NCBI RefSeq assembly: GCF_023343835.1
Contig: NC_064472.1
Coordinates: 11,275,469 to 11,339,468 of the forward strand
Length of the DNA stretch: 64,000 bases
Reading direction: 5' to 3'
DNA from: Lagopus muta
Lineage: Eukaryota; Chordata; Aves; Galliformes; Phasianidae
This document shows, piece after piece, positions 12,863 through 26,000 of the stretch (positions within the stretch are counted from its first letter, which is position 1; every line of letters starts with the position of its first letter). Both the position numbers and the translations under genes were made by a program. The notes below the pieces were generated by a model, which searched no databases, was not told where the DNA came from, and was given only the letters and a program-made list of their open reading frames with translations.

Positions 12863-13335
12863 GAGGGCTGCTTCAAAAGTAATGCCTTCTATTTTATTGT
12901 ATTGGCTCACAATGTCAGAGGTGGGTGTTGGTGCTCTGGCAGCAGAGGCTGAACTTTCCCACCATATTGTATTACATTTAGTTGCAACAGATGGCAGCAG
13001 AGGGGCATTTTAACTAAATGGCATCTGACATGGAAGCGCAGATGAAGCAAAGGTGTGTCACTGAATTCTTTCGTGTGAAAAAACATCACCCATTGATATT
13101 CACCAACACTTGCTGAATGTTTGCGGAGGTAAAAGAGTGGATATTGGCATGGTGGTGGGTGGTGCGACAGTGGGTCATCTCCACTGATGAATGCAGGCTT
13201 TCTTCCATCACTGGCAAAGATACATAGCTAATGGTGGCATTTTGCAGGTGAGAATTTGCTCTATCGAAAAGTGTAATTGTCTCTTTGAATCTGTCATAGC
13301 TTTTGTGGAAATAAATAGGAGGCATTACTTTTGGA
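12863..13335 (+). mobile_element. Internally deleted mariner (Galluhop-like) element
   Basis: Terminal inverted repeats match: the left end has TTCAAAAGTAATGCCTTCTA and the right end, reverse complemented, has CTCCAAAAGTAATGCCTCCTA. Between them a decayed plus-strand transposase N-terminus is readable (MKQRCVTEFFRVKK), with stops and a large deletion: about 470 bp against roughly 1.3 kb for a full element. It is non-autonomous. The TA target duplications are degraded. Confidence 0.85.
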
Positions 13336-13463
13336 GTGACCTACATACTAACCATACAACATGATGGCACATGACCTCTGACACCTGCTTGATGCTCCTG
13401 CAGCTTTAGACCATCAAAAGGAATATCCCCAAAACTAAGATAAAAATGAGAAGAAAAAAAAAG

Positions 13464-13841
13464 TTTAATCTTAGCTCTGTTCAATCAACTTCTTCAATTC
13501 AACACATACTTCATCTATTCTCTTCCACAAACTGATAATGAGTTTCACGATGACTCCTCATGTAGGGTATCAACATACCACAGGCAGATGTGTCTTCAAG
13601 TGTAATAGCATGTCCATGCACTGAGGTCAGCAGGAAGGCAGTAGTAAAGCACTCAGAATGGAGAAGCTTTCTACCTGAGGCATTAGGCAACCAATTTCAT
13701 CAAGTCTGCACTTTGTGGTTAAGTGATGCTCCGTAATTGCAGCTGCTCCAAGCAGGTAAGGGAGGAGGAGGTACCAGCAGTACCAGCATGGCAACAGTGC
13801 TGATCTTCTGGGTTTTTTTCTTCCAATTGTTTCACACAGTC
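13464..13841 (-). terminator. SLC45A2: SLC45A2 3' UTR and possible poly(A) signal
   Basis: Reading on the minus strand from the stop codon, the first canonical-like hexamer is ATTAAA at 13469-13464, followed by a long U-rich stretch. This would give a 3' UTR of about 380 nt. The hexamer is a variant and the true cleavage site could be elsewhere. Confidence 0.35.
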
Positions 13842-14066
13842 TTACCTCACATATCGAACACAAAAAGCAACAAAGCAGCAGCCAACCAGTGCCACCATTG
13901 ATGCTGAAATCACAGTGACTGCACTGCCAGCAACACTGACCAAGAGACCAAGGCCCACACCAAGAATGATCTGTGCCAGCTGAACCATGCAGGTGAGAGC
14001 AGCACAGTCAATGCCCTTGCCTCTCCCGTGCTCCATGCCTTGTTCTTTCTGCTGCAGATTCAGGTC
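13842..14066 (-). CDS. SLC45A2: SLC45A2 coding exon 7 (terminal)
   Basis: A 225-nt exon from a TATTTCCAG acceptor to a TAA stop at 13844-13842. It encodes [20 protein letters not shown] and the last two helices, ending [12 protein letters not shown]. The hydrophilic stretch before GKG ([15 protein letters not shown]) differs from human, as expected for this variable loop. Confidence 0.96.
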   Translation of the reverse strand, partial: DLNLQQKEQGMEHGRGKGIDCAALTCMVQLAQIILGVGLGLLVSVAGSAVTVISASMVALVGCCFVAFCVRYVR

Positions 14067-17000
14067 CTGGAAATAAACACAAAACAAGACTTAAACAGGA
14101 CTTAAACATAAGCTGAATCCCTCATGCCATGGCATCCAGATGCAGCAAAACAGGCCAATAGCTCTCTGCTTCCTTTCTGGTTTTAGTGTCTGTCCCACAG
14201 AGGTTACAAAATTCAAACAGAGATTGTTCAAGTGATAATGATTTTTCCAAACTGTCCTGTTTCCCTCATCATCAACTTTATCTCTTCTCTCAAGGAAAGA
14301 ACTGAAACTTGATCAGAAAAAATGACTGCTTCCTTGAAGTACAGCTCTACTTGAGCTCTGGCAAACTAGAACAAGAAGAAAATTTCACATGGCAGGACAC
14401 CTCATCAAGAATATTTTAGCTCCAACTCTCACATGGCTGAATCACAGAATCACCTAAGAGTAATGGAGTGGAAAAAAAAAATAGAAAAGACCTTCAAGGT
14501 CAAGTCCAACCATACAGGGAGCTTCAGGGGAATACTGAATCATACTACATCCCACAATTTGTTCTAATGGAGCTCTGTGATCTGAAGTTATACTAGATGC
14601 TCTGAAGTTACGTCTCAGAGCATATGAAAGAGGTATTAAAACCTAAGTGTGATGTTTTTATTGCTAAAAAAAAAATCTGAAAATGAATGAAGAGACAAAT
14701 TCCTCTACATACAGAACACCATCGTTAATTATTTAAATTAAAATTACATACATATTTGAGCAAAAGCCTTCATTTATGGTATATGAGCATCTCATACACA
14801 ACCTCACACACTGTGAGGTTTGGAGAACACCGAATCAGTTTGTTTAGAGCTGTGAGACTCCAACCAGGAAGATCTTCAAAACTGCACTGGACAAGACCAT
14901 GGACAACCTGCTCATGGTGACATCACTTGCACAGAGGTGTTGGACCAGATGATCTCTGGAGATTCCTTAAAGACTCAGGTTTAATTCTGTGAACCCTTTC
15001 CACAAAGACCTATTCTATTTCACAATATAATTACATGATGATAACTAGATGTTTATTGTTCTTGCTGCTGTTTGGCGAGGTTTGCATTGTAACAGACAGT
15101 TTCCATGCTGCACTCTAGCTGAGCTGCTCTTTCCCAGTATCCAAATGCTCTTGACTGTGATTAGGATGCTTTTTGCAACACCTATTACACTGCCTTTGAG
15201 TTTTACCACACAAAGCTGAAAAGCAGCAGAAGCCAATAGTGCCTTCCTAATCCAGCAGGACTGAAAATGAATTAGGGTCCTAGGGAATGGCAGTGTGGAA
15301 CAGGAATTGAAATGGCAGCAATTTAAAACCCAGCATATGATATTGGTAGGTTGTACACTAAGGAAAGATGTCTGTTCTTTGTTCTAAAATAATGCGGTGT
15401 TTTCAATTCAAGACACAGGCTTTTTTAATTACATTTATTTTGTTGGGCTGTGCCCAGCATTCCTATGTGTCAGTTGTTCCTAACACATAATATGAATGTG
15501 TAAGTGAATGTAATTTTGCACTTGACGTTTCCTTTTCTATCATACTTTTTCTATCATCTCATACATTATAGGAGATTTAAGACAAACCAAATTCTGTTAA
15601 TGTCAGATCTAACATATGATTGTCATTTGTCAAATGTCACAGCCATCTGCCAAGTGCTCCTATAAATGACATTTGAAGATATTAGCTTATTATATTTTAA
15701 GTCCATGTACACTTCAGCGTATTTCATTTCACTTTTGTTTTGGAACAGGTCTGATTCAGAACTGGGCTGTAATTTTGCCTTTATCTCCTCTCTCTGATTT
15801 GGTTGTCTCAAGGTCAGGATTGTGATCTCACCCTAAACTGGGTTCAAACCTTGCACTTTGTAAAATCTGTCTGAAACTCTACATTGTAATTCTTCCTTAT
15901 TGGAAAGAACAGAAATTAACTGAAAAATGATTTAGCAGATCTATGAAATATTTAATCAACTTGAAATGTCCTCATAGGATTCTTCGACTAATTTAGAGTT
16001 TCCTCGTGTTTATCATTCAGATGTTGAGAAATCATACAGAATAGTAGGAGGTACTCTCAGGGGCTTCACATAGTCCCATTTCAACTATGTTTTTTATAGC
16101 TGGTTTAAACTGTCTTTTGTTGTGTTTCAGTATTTTCTTTATTCATTTCTTCAAATGTCACTGGACATAATGAAAACTTTTCCTTAGTTCTTCCAATTCT
16201 CCTTTATCCTGCTTGTTTCCAACTTTCTTACCAACTTGCTAGAATGTTTCCACTGAAGACTACAATGCCTTAAAACACATGAAGGTCCAGCTGAGCCTAG
16301 AAACATGACATGAAGAACTCAGGATTTTTCCAGATTCCCTTCGCAAACAGAATGTGAGCGACCAAAAAGAATGCCAGAGGGGTCAGAACACAGAATACAA
16401 CTTCCTACAGAACTACACAAAACTTTTTGTACTTGAACTGCATATCTTTATTAGATAATAGGTTTTCATAACACTTTGCAGTTAGCTAAAGCTTCTGGTA
16501 GCCTTCACAGGGTGGTTATTAACCCCAGGGACTCAGAAGTCAGCTCCTCAGCTAACATGAACCAAACTCATCTTCCCTGAAGTAACAGCAGCTACTCGTA
16601 CTGAGCCTCAGCTGCCCCTTTACTTTTAAAGAGGACAAAAAACCTTAGTGATTTAGATTTTATTCTCAGGCAGGAAATCCTTGAAGACAACACAGGTCGG
16701 CTGGATCTCTATAAGCAGCTTGCAGCCTCAGCACATACTGCAATTGGCCTTATCTCAGTTGTGATTATTCTTTGTCTTAATGTGGGACTATGGAAACTCT
16801 CTGGAGCTGGGGCCTTAGCTGAGGGCTGTCATCTAGCTTCAACACAGCTTATAATATCAGTGTTGTTTAATAAAGATCTCTATTAACAGAAACTTTGTGT
16901 TCATATCATGTCACCATAAACAGTTTGAAATTTATGATTTTAAACCCATTCAACCCTTCTACCAATGTTCAGCCAAAATAGACTAAACAGATTCAAACAG

Positions 17001-20000
17001 ACACAAATTTGCCCTTTCTTACACTTTCGGCTTACCTCTTCTTCCTTGTGATACTCTGCAATGAGCTGGAACGGCACAGTATACAGAGTACTGGACATGA
17101 CTCCAAAAAGTGAACATAGAACCAAAGTGGAATAGACATTGGGAAACAAGCCAATCAACCCAGTGCCTAGTCCAAAAAGTAGGTATCCAATGAAATAAAG
17201 TCCCTTTAATCCCATGTATGGCAGAAGGGCTTTCTGCAGGTCTGTGGAAAGAAAGAGAAATTGTTGCCAAGAGTGAATCAGAACAAGCAACATTTCATCA
17301 GGGAATTCATTTAGGAGTTTTGTTTTGTAAGGTGCAGTGAAGGGGAAAGGCTTACTGATTTTAAAAGTTGCTTGAGATTACTGTGGTTACAAATTTGCTG
17401 CAGAATGCTTCTTTCTGATACTCTTACTCTGGCATAACCATCTCAGAGAAGTAGTTAACAGCGGTTCTGGAAGGACCACCCCCATGGACAACTTCAGACA
17501 TTTCCGCTGTTCAGTTACAATAAAAACATTTGGCATCAACCTCTGTCTGAGCTCAGAGTGGTGCTGCAGAAATGCCTGTAATTGAGCTCCAAATGGGATT
17601 TCCCTCAGGCTCTTGTAGATGCTCGATTCCCAAAACACTACTAGTTTTTGGATTGTAAGATTTTTTTTTTTTTTAATTCTGAATGAGAGCTATGATAACA
17701 TTTATCAAGGAAACTTGCTAATATATTTACACACAATTTTGGAGAACAAGGTCTGTGTTTTTGGCAAGGCCTTCCATGTAATTATAAAAAAGTTTATTTG
17801 TGAGGAACGCAGACAGCAAGAGGCCAAGAGAGGGCCTTTTGTAAACCTATAGCTACAGGACTGCTAGGTGAAAAAGCATCTCAGAATGATGCCCACAGCA
17901 TCCATTTCACTCTGACTTTTGGCTTTAAAATGATTTTCGGTGCTCAGGGTCCATTCACATGAAGAATAATGCCTTTCTCCCAGAGAGACACCTTTTCATG
18001 TTGTCCAGGCAAGAACTGCTCATGTTAAGATACAGGTTTCTAATGCTGCTGAGAACGTAATACTTGTTAAAATTTTCATGGGGGGGGGGGGGGGGGGGGG
18101 GGGGGAAGACATCAACAGTTAATTTGCAACTTTTTCTTTTTCTTTTTCTTTTTTTTTTTTTTTAAGGAATAGTGAACAGCAAAGAGGTTTTTGTTTGTTT
18201 GTTTGTTTTTCGTAACAGTGCTGGAGTACATTCCTGGATACTTACAAGAATAGGCTGAAGATGCAATTGCATTGATGCACAACCCCCAGCATCCAACCTC
18301 CACTCCTCTTCTGTAGGTATGGTAAAGTGTGGAGTTATGAGAAGCATAAGGACTACCCTGGTACACAACCTAAAGAGACCACGAAGATCACAAAAGGCAA
18401 GGAATTATTGCATATATAGAATACCTCCTACAGAAAGACTGGCTAGCACCCAGGAAATCTTTCAACGAGTGCCCTCATCACCTCTGTGTTGTATTCTGTA
18501 TTTCACACGCATTTCTGCCAGACTCTCACACACCAGGCTCTTCCTCATTTCCTGCCCTTACTTTTGCCTGTGTTAGCCACTCTATAAATACTCATCTGCT
18601 CTTTTTTCTTTGGGTGTTTCTCATTTTTTATTCTCCTTCTCTCTCCACTTCTGCCTTCTTGCTTAATCTGCTTACTCCTAACTTAGCTACAATGATTTCT
18701 TTTTCCAGACCTACCCCCACACACTCAATTTTTTTCCACTCAGTCAATCCCTTATTTGGCCCCTTATCCAGGCAAGCAAAATCCTTTCTTCTATTTCTTT
18801 CTTCTTTAGTTGTTCATATACATTGAAAGGAAACAAAAACTACCTCTTGTTTCTTCCACAGAGAGAGAAAAATCAAAAACACTAAGGCAAGGAAATGTAG
18901 AGTACTGCATGGGAGCCAGAGTCATGTCTTCAAGTTCATAACAATACCTTCATTTGGTTTTGATGGAGAAGGAAATGCTATGAGGAGAGAAAAGCAAGAG
19001 GATTTTACACTTTTACCTGTCCCATGAAATCCGTGAAGAAGAGCATGTTGGACAGGAAAGCCATCCATCCAAAGAGGTGGCTCACACACAGATAGCGATA
19101 ATGGGATGGCATGCTTAAAAGAGTCTTCAAGAGTGATTTAAGTGTCATCCGCCTTTGAGCCTAAAAGCAAGTATTCAACAATAATATTGCATGACAGCCC
19201 TTAACGCCAATAAAATTCCGACAGTACGTGGAGAAGACCTCTGTGTCTTTTCATGTTAAAATTCCAAAGTTATTTTGTTTTTGCTAGAATGGGTTGGTTG
19301 GGTGCTAAACATCCTTCGCTACATATTTGATTTGTGGAATCGTTGCCTAATAAAGTCATCTGAAAGATGGCAGGGACTCTCCAAGAGCTGGGGTACATCA
19401 CAGTGGTATTTCCTGCTTTACCAGTTGTTAGGATTATTACTAGGCAAAACTTTCTGTAGAAACAGATTCAGTGGAGTTTCGAAAACCAAATCAAAATAAA
19501 CCAATAAGCACCAAAAGAACTTCCTCCTGGGGGACAATCAGCTTACCACTGCAGATTTAAAGCTGCCATAGAAAAAATGAAACTCAAAAATATTTCCTCA
19601 GAATTAAAATACATCATCTTAGAATACTGTATTTTTTATAGTTTCCATTCCCTACTAAATTTTGTGTTCCACCTATTTTGGTATACAACCACTATGAAAT
19701 TTTCTCTATGGACTGCATCCTCCCTCAAAAAGCAGTGAGAGACAGTGATTCGTAACAGGAGAAGTAGCACCCAAAACAGGAGATGCAGCAAAAACCCTAC
19801 TGGGTCCAGTACCTGAACATCTCCAGTCTTGTGGGAAAAACAACACATTTCAAAATCAAAACCTGGTGGGAATACATTAAAAAAAATCTCACTGACTGGG
19901 AAGAAAATTCTGACCATCTGCAATGTTCTATTTTATCTCTTTCTCCTCATCTGAACTTTCTGCTGAAAACCTCTGTCTCTTTTTCAATCACATTCATTGG

Positions 20001-23000
20001 TGTCATAGTTTCAGCTGGAATGAAATTGTTTTCATCAGTGTCTGATATGATGCTGTTTTGGCTCTAGGAGAAGAACAACGTTGATATAACACACAGTGTT
20101 TATAGTTGCTGCCAAGCAGTGTTGTACAGAGACAAACCCATTTGCAGCAAAGGGCCTAAGGACTTGGGAAGGAGCAGAATTAGGATGGCTCACTTAAAAC
20201 GTCCTGAAGGGTATTCCATAGTATGCGACATCGAGTGGAAGGAATTTGAAGGGAGCTGGAGAGCTTGTCTCACTCTCTTGCACTGCAAGGCAGTGAGCTG
20301 GGCATCAGCTGAGAGGTGGTGAGAAATTGCTTGTGCATGAGTTGCTATATACATTCATATACACATATTTATTTGTCATCATTATTATCCTTTTCATTTT
20401 CTCTATCATAGTGAATAGTTTTACCTAAACCCATAAGTTCTGTTTGTTTTCTTCCTTTTGATTCTCTCCCCATCCCACTAGGAAGGGCTGGAGTGGGCAG
20501 AAGACTGTGTGGTGCTCAACATTCTGCTGGGTTAAACCACAACAATCAGATCACTGCTATCACTTGATTTTTCTCAGTACTCAGTATCATTAATTCCTTT
20601 CAGTGTTCTAGCTACTTTTCACAGCTCTGCCTTTTGAACTAGGCTATGCTGCAAGCTGCTCTATGAAAGATCACCACATATAAAGTTAGAAAATATTTTA
20701 CTCCAGTGAGAGGTTTTTAATCCTCATAGGAATTCATTTTGCTGACTTCTATCTTGAACTGCATACTGTGTAAGACCCTTGGAATTTCTCTTGGCATCAC
20801 TGTCTCTTTTAACTGTGTTTTAAACAGGGAAAATTATAAATTCTCTACAGTTATACAAATAATAATAATAATAATAAACCTCATACTAACTCATTGTTTC
20901 AAGGATAATTACTATTTTTTTACTTAGCTTATATAATTTATTCAACTCTTCCACAGAGTTATTTAAAATAGTCTTCCTAATATCAGTATAATGTCAGGGT
21001 ACTACAAGGAACACCGCTGTAATTACAAATGATAATTTGACATCTAGAGAGGAATGTTTGATCTCTATTTAGATATTTTAGAAAGTGGAAATGGAAACAG
21101 GTGTTTAATGCATACATTCAGTACTTAACAGCAAACACTTTCTACACAGTTATTTGTAAATGAAGTTCTGAAGTCTGCCTCTGATTAAGTGGTTTATCCT
21201 TCAAAAGTTCACAATACCCAACCCATTCCCCTATAAAATCACCACAACTTAAGGCCTAAGATGACTATTATGGATAGAGAGGGATCCATAGTAGAGGTGT
21301 TACAGCAGATCCTCAGTGACTTTGCACCAAAGCAAATAACAGAAGTAGAATAACTTTGGATTTTTATTCATACTGTAAGGGATCAAATCTCATTAATAAC
21401 CTTGGAAGCAATTTGTATGCAAGAGCATATTCCTTAATTTAGATGAAATAGGGCCATGATGCCCACCGTGAAATAAAAAAGAGACAGGAAACCAAACCAT
21501 TTCTTCCAGGAAGCAATTACGGTAATGAATGAATTTGTAAAGCATGTGCCACAAGAGACAGAACACTTTGGTGGTGAGAGCGTCTAGAATCTATCCAAGC
21601 CTGGACACATCAAAGGAACATGAGACAGATCAAAGCTCAGCAAACGACAGGCTGCCCAACTGAAAACTTACAAAGGAGGGCAATTGCACAAACTGGCCCA
21701 CAGTAAACATCAGAGCTATACCTAGGGTGTCAGATGTTAGTGATTCACTGGGATTCTTGCCAAGCCAAAGGCTACCCCAATGCATCCCCTGCTTCCCTGG
21801 CTTCCTGCAAGGAATGTTCTCTGTGGGGGAAATGGCTCTTTTTCATTCACTTTCCCTTATTTCAAAGCCCATGCTGACCAGTCAGTGCAATCAAGCATCT
21901 CTAACAATTCAGAGAACAATCAGAGTGAATAGTGCTGGTGAAGTTTACTGTGCCCCAAGCCGGGTGGGTAAGCAGGAAGCACACTGCAGCGTGCCAACCA
22001 TGCTCTGCTAACAAACTGTTGCTTTGTTTGTGCATCTGGTATTCTCATCAGTCAGTGCCCATCTTTTAGTCTAGCTTTTTGTAGTGTGTAGTGCGATGAT
22101 ATTCTTGTTTGGTTTAGAAATAACAAATGCTATTAGAATACAAATGATAAATAATAAAAGACAATAAATGAATTGTAATGGTACCTTAAACTTTAGTCTA
22201 GGTTTCCATCATATCTAACTTAACCACCTGAGTATTCTTGGTAATTTTTAGCTGATTTCCCAAGACTTGTATACACAATATATACCTAACAAAGCTAAGA
22301 GATAAGAAGTGAAGTTAAAGCAACAGGTGACTGTTCCATTATTCATTGCCATACTTGGATACAGACATATATTAGCCTTTGTGTGAATAGGATACCATGA
22401 AAGTGCAGAGAGGATTCCTGTTGATGACTTTTTGTGGTGAAAACCACTCTCTGTTCCTAAGACTATCCTACTTACATCTCTCTAGATGTTTTCCAGGTAG
22501 ATTCACCTTCTCCTAGCTGTCTTAAATTGCAGCAATCTCTCATAAGATCAAAAAATAAACAAACACCACTGATTACTTGAAGTACAAGTTCCTCTCTGCC
22601 ATCTCAAAGTTATGCCAAAGGCACAGCCCCAGCAACACTTAAAAATAAAATTAAAATTAAAATCGCCCCAGAAGTGGTGTAGTATCGTTGCTTAGGCAAT
22701 TTCAGACAAATCAGTGTCATCAATAAATCCTCAGTGGAACAGCGAGTGGCAGCCAATGGAGCATGGAATGAACTTTCATGTACTACATGTATTAGTACGT
22801 TGATTTCAATGGGAGTCACAGATTTATATCAAATATCACTGCTCTGTAGCTCCTGTCCACAATGTGATGTTAGTTCTACAGGGACTAAAAGAAAAATTAG
22901 ATCATCTTGACAAAATTTAGATGGGTAGGATATGAAGAAACTGACACAGAGTAGAAAACTGTATTTGGCTCTCCCTCAACCCTGCCAAAGCATCAGAAAG

Positions 23001-26000
23001 CATCAGGACAAGTTAGTTTCTGTCCCACTTGCTGGAAATACCTTGTAAATAACCAAAGAGAAAAGAAAGACTTTGATCTGACCCTTTATCCAGGTCAGAA
23101 GAAGAAAGAATCCAGAAGGAATATTTTTCTGAATATGTCTGTGAAAGGACTCTATTTCAGTTAGCCAGCAATAGCTAATTAAAAGGCTGCTGATGGTCTT
23201 CAATAATGAAATGACTGGGTTATAAAATCGTCTCTGTTCTTACCTCTGTGCACGATGTGTCAGTACCTTTCTTCGGCTTACTTGTAGCATTTAAGTCAGT
23301 ACATGATAAGTATCCTTTCTTGATTTCCTCTATGGAGCTGTACTTATAGGGCTCAGTCACTTCCAACAAGAGCTTTGTCTCTTCATTGTCATATCTGAGT
23401 GGGACTTCAGGAATACTGCGTAGATGTACAATAAGGCAGATGAGGAAAACCAAGGCTGACAAGAGGAAAATCACCTGGAATTCTGACGTCAAGGTGTATC
23501 CTAGTACAGTTTCACCCCAGTCCACAGCACCTGTCAGGTAGCCCAGCGCTCCTCCTAAGCCTACAGGGGAGAAAAAGGGTGAAAGAAAATCTACTGGTAT
23601 TTATAAATAAACAGTGTGCAACACTTGTGTGTTTCCCTCTACAAACAGTGTGATTCCCTCTAGAAATGACTGAATAATCACTCCTCAGATATCAGGATAT
23701 TCACTCCTCAGGCGTCAGCATATACAAGAAGTATCAAAAGAAATTGGAACTCAGAGGTAATCGCACATACCAGCACCTATCAAAATATGAAACAAGATAT
23801 CCTCAGGTCTGGAGAGAGCTGTGCAAGGGCTCTCAAAAAAGACCTCAATATATAGCAACATGGGACTCCATCATTTTTCCAGCAAATACTCTGAATGACT
23901 CAGAAACACTTCCTTAAGGCTGTCTTTTCTCTGAAACTGAATAATATTAAACAAAACTCTACTGGAATGTGCTTTTTAAAAAGCATTTATGGATCAAACA
24001 ATTTTTCTATTATATCAAGCAGAGTTTGTAAATTGTACCTTAGGTAGATGGCTCTAGGCGGAAACATTGCTTCCATGTGACTTATCTTTTCGAAAGGGAC
24101 TACAATTAAAAACAGGGTTTTGTAATCCCTGAAATCCAAGTATCTCTCCACTAGGAGAGACGCCACTATGTCTCAGTGTTAATAAAAGAAGAATTCATTC
24201 TCCTTTATTTATTTATTTTTTTAAAACAATTTCTTTCTTTGCTGATAGGGCACACAGTTTGAGAGGCACAAGGAAGAACACACTGCTGCATTCAGCACAT
24301 GGTTCCGGTAGAGAAAGCGCTTGTCCAGTCCTGCCCTCCCTGGTATCCAGGTGGCTCAGGAGGATGGAGAAGTGGCCCAGCACAGAGCATTTGAAGGATT
24401 TGAAGGATTGGAAGCATTTCTACCCTTCTGCTTAGGGAACTGAAGACGTGTGGTGGAACCATTCTGTGCAACAAAAAGAAACAGAAATAACAAGGCCTCA
24501 CCTAAAAACCATGGTATTGTAATTCCATTCTGGGATTTCTGTACTTATTTTCCTCTTACGTGTGATACAGCCCTCCTTTGTTATGTCTAACTGAATCCTG
24601 CAGGGCCTGTATCACTGCTTGTTTTAATGAAGAACAATTAAGCAGTTAATGTCTTCTGGAAGAAAACCTACACTCAATGTTTGCACTGCAGCTCACATTT
24701 GATGCTTGAGGGTTTTTTTGCATATTGTTTTGACTAAAAGTAATCATGGCATTGGAATGCACAGCCTGCAAGTTGTGTCAGATATATACCATGTGTCTTC
24801 TTTTTGTCTCAGTGGTCTTGTTATAAAAACAATACACTTAGTTTCACATTTAGACTTAAAATACATAGAAGGTAGATTGAAGAGCAAAGTCTTGAGGATG
24901 TTTAATATAAAAAGAAGGAATTAAATAGTGGAAAAGTGATAACTCAATACACAAAACAGAAGCTGGAAAAATGAAGGAAGAAGGATGCTTCTCTTGTCTG
25001 AAAGATAGAAAAAAGGAGTGACAAAAGTCAGAAATGTAGAAGATGGATAATATGATTAAACTTTAGGGAATGCAGTTTAAAAGCAAGGCCAGTAGAATGC
25101 TGGAACAGGCTTCTCCGAGAGTGCTGTAGACCACTCTCATGGGCAGACTTGACAACTAGAACCATGCAGATGTGGCACTGAGGGTCATGGTTAGTGGGCA
25201 TGGTGTGGGTGGATTGATGGTTGGACAAGGTGATCTTAGTGGTATTTTCCAGCCTTAATGTCTCTATGATTCTATGCTTCAGGAATGGGCTGGGCAATCA
25301 CCTATTCAGAAGGGGTTTAGGCATGCACAGCCTTGCTACAGAAAGCATGCGGTGTTGGTCCAAATAACATGGAGAAATCTGTCTGTCCTATATAATGCGA
25401 GTTGCCATCACCTCCATTTGCAGCTTGCCATACAAATGAATCAGTTCAATCCATAGCTCTAAACGTGGAAATAAAAACTTTTAAATAGGAAAAACAGCAA
25501 GCAGATTTCTGGTGTAGACAGGAATGTACTTCACGACTTGCTCCTCATTCTGTCCAAACAAGTGATTAGAAAAATTTGTGTCTGTTTCTAAAGGCTAAAA
25601 CTCATTTAAACTCCACATGGCTTTCAGGTTCCCCTAGAATCTGTGCCCAGGTTCAGGATGCAGCTATTTCAAATATCCAAAGTCTGCCCACTGTCAATAC
25701 TACTGTGTATCACTGTTGGTACTACTGTGCTCTACCAGATGTGCGAGGGGCAGCTGAGGGCCCTTGGTGTGCTGGGCCCGGAGCAGAGGAGCTGAGCAGA
25801 GGCCTCATGGCTGCTGCAGCTCCTCACAGGGAGCAGAGGGCAGCGCAGATCACTGCCACAGAGCCTTTGTGCTTCTGTTCTTGCTACAGCTCAGCAAAAA
25901 TCTGCATCAGCACAGGCTGCATGACTTCTCATCTTGCCTGTTTTTTGTCCAGTGCTGTCACAGTGACTGGTCCCATGCACAGCTGGGAGTGGTGCCATGC

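Larger units (their letters stand above)
14067..17035 (-). other. SLC45A2: SLC45A2 intron 6
   Basis: About 3 kb of AT-rich intron. It contains two short CR1 3' ends (near 14.45-14.55 and 14.86-14.99 kb) and a small hairpin (14800-14820). I see no other gene, RNA or recognisable element in it. Confidence 0.85.
19161..23243 (-). other. SLC45A2: SLC45A2 intron 3
   Basis: About 4.1 kb. It contains the ERVL-type solo LTR (about 20001-20544) and an (AAT)n microsatellite near 20857-20877. The remainder shows no recognisable feature. Confidence 0.85.
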
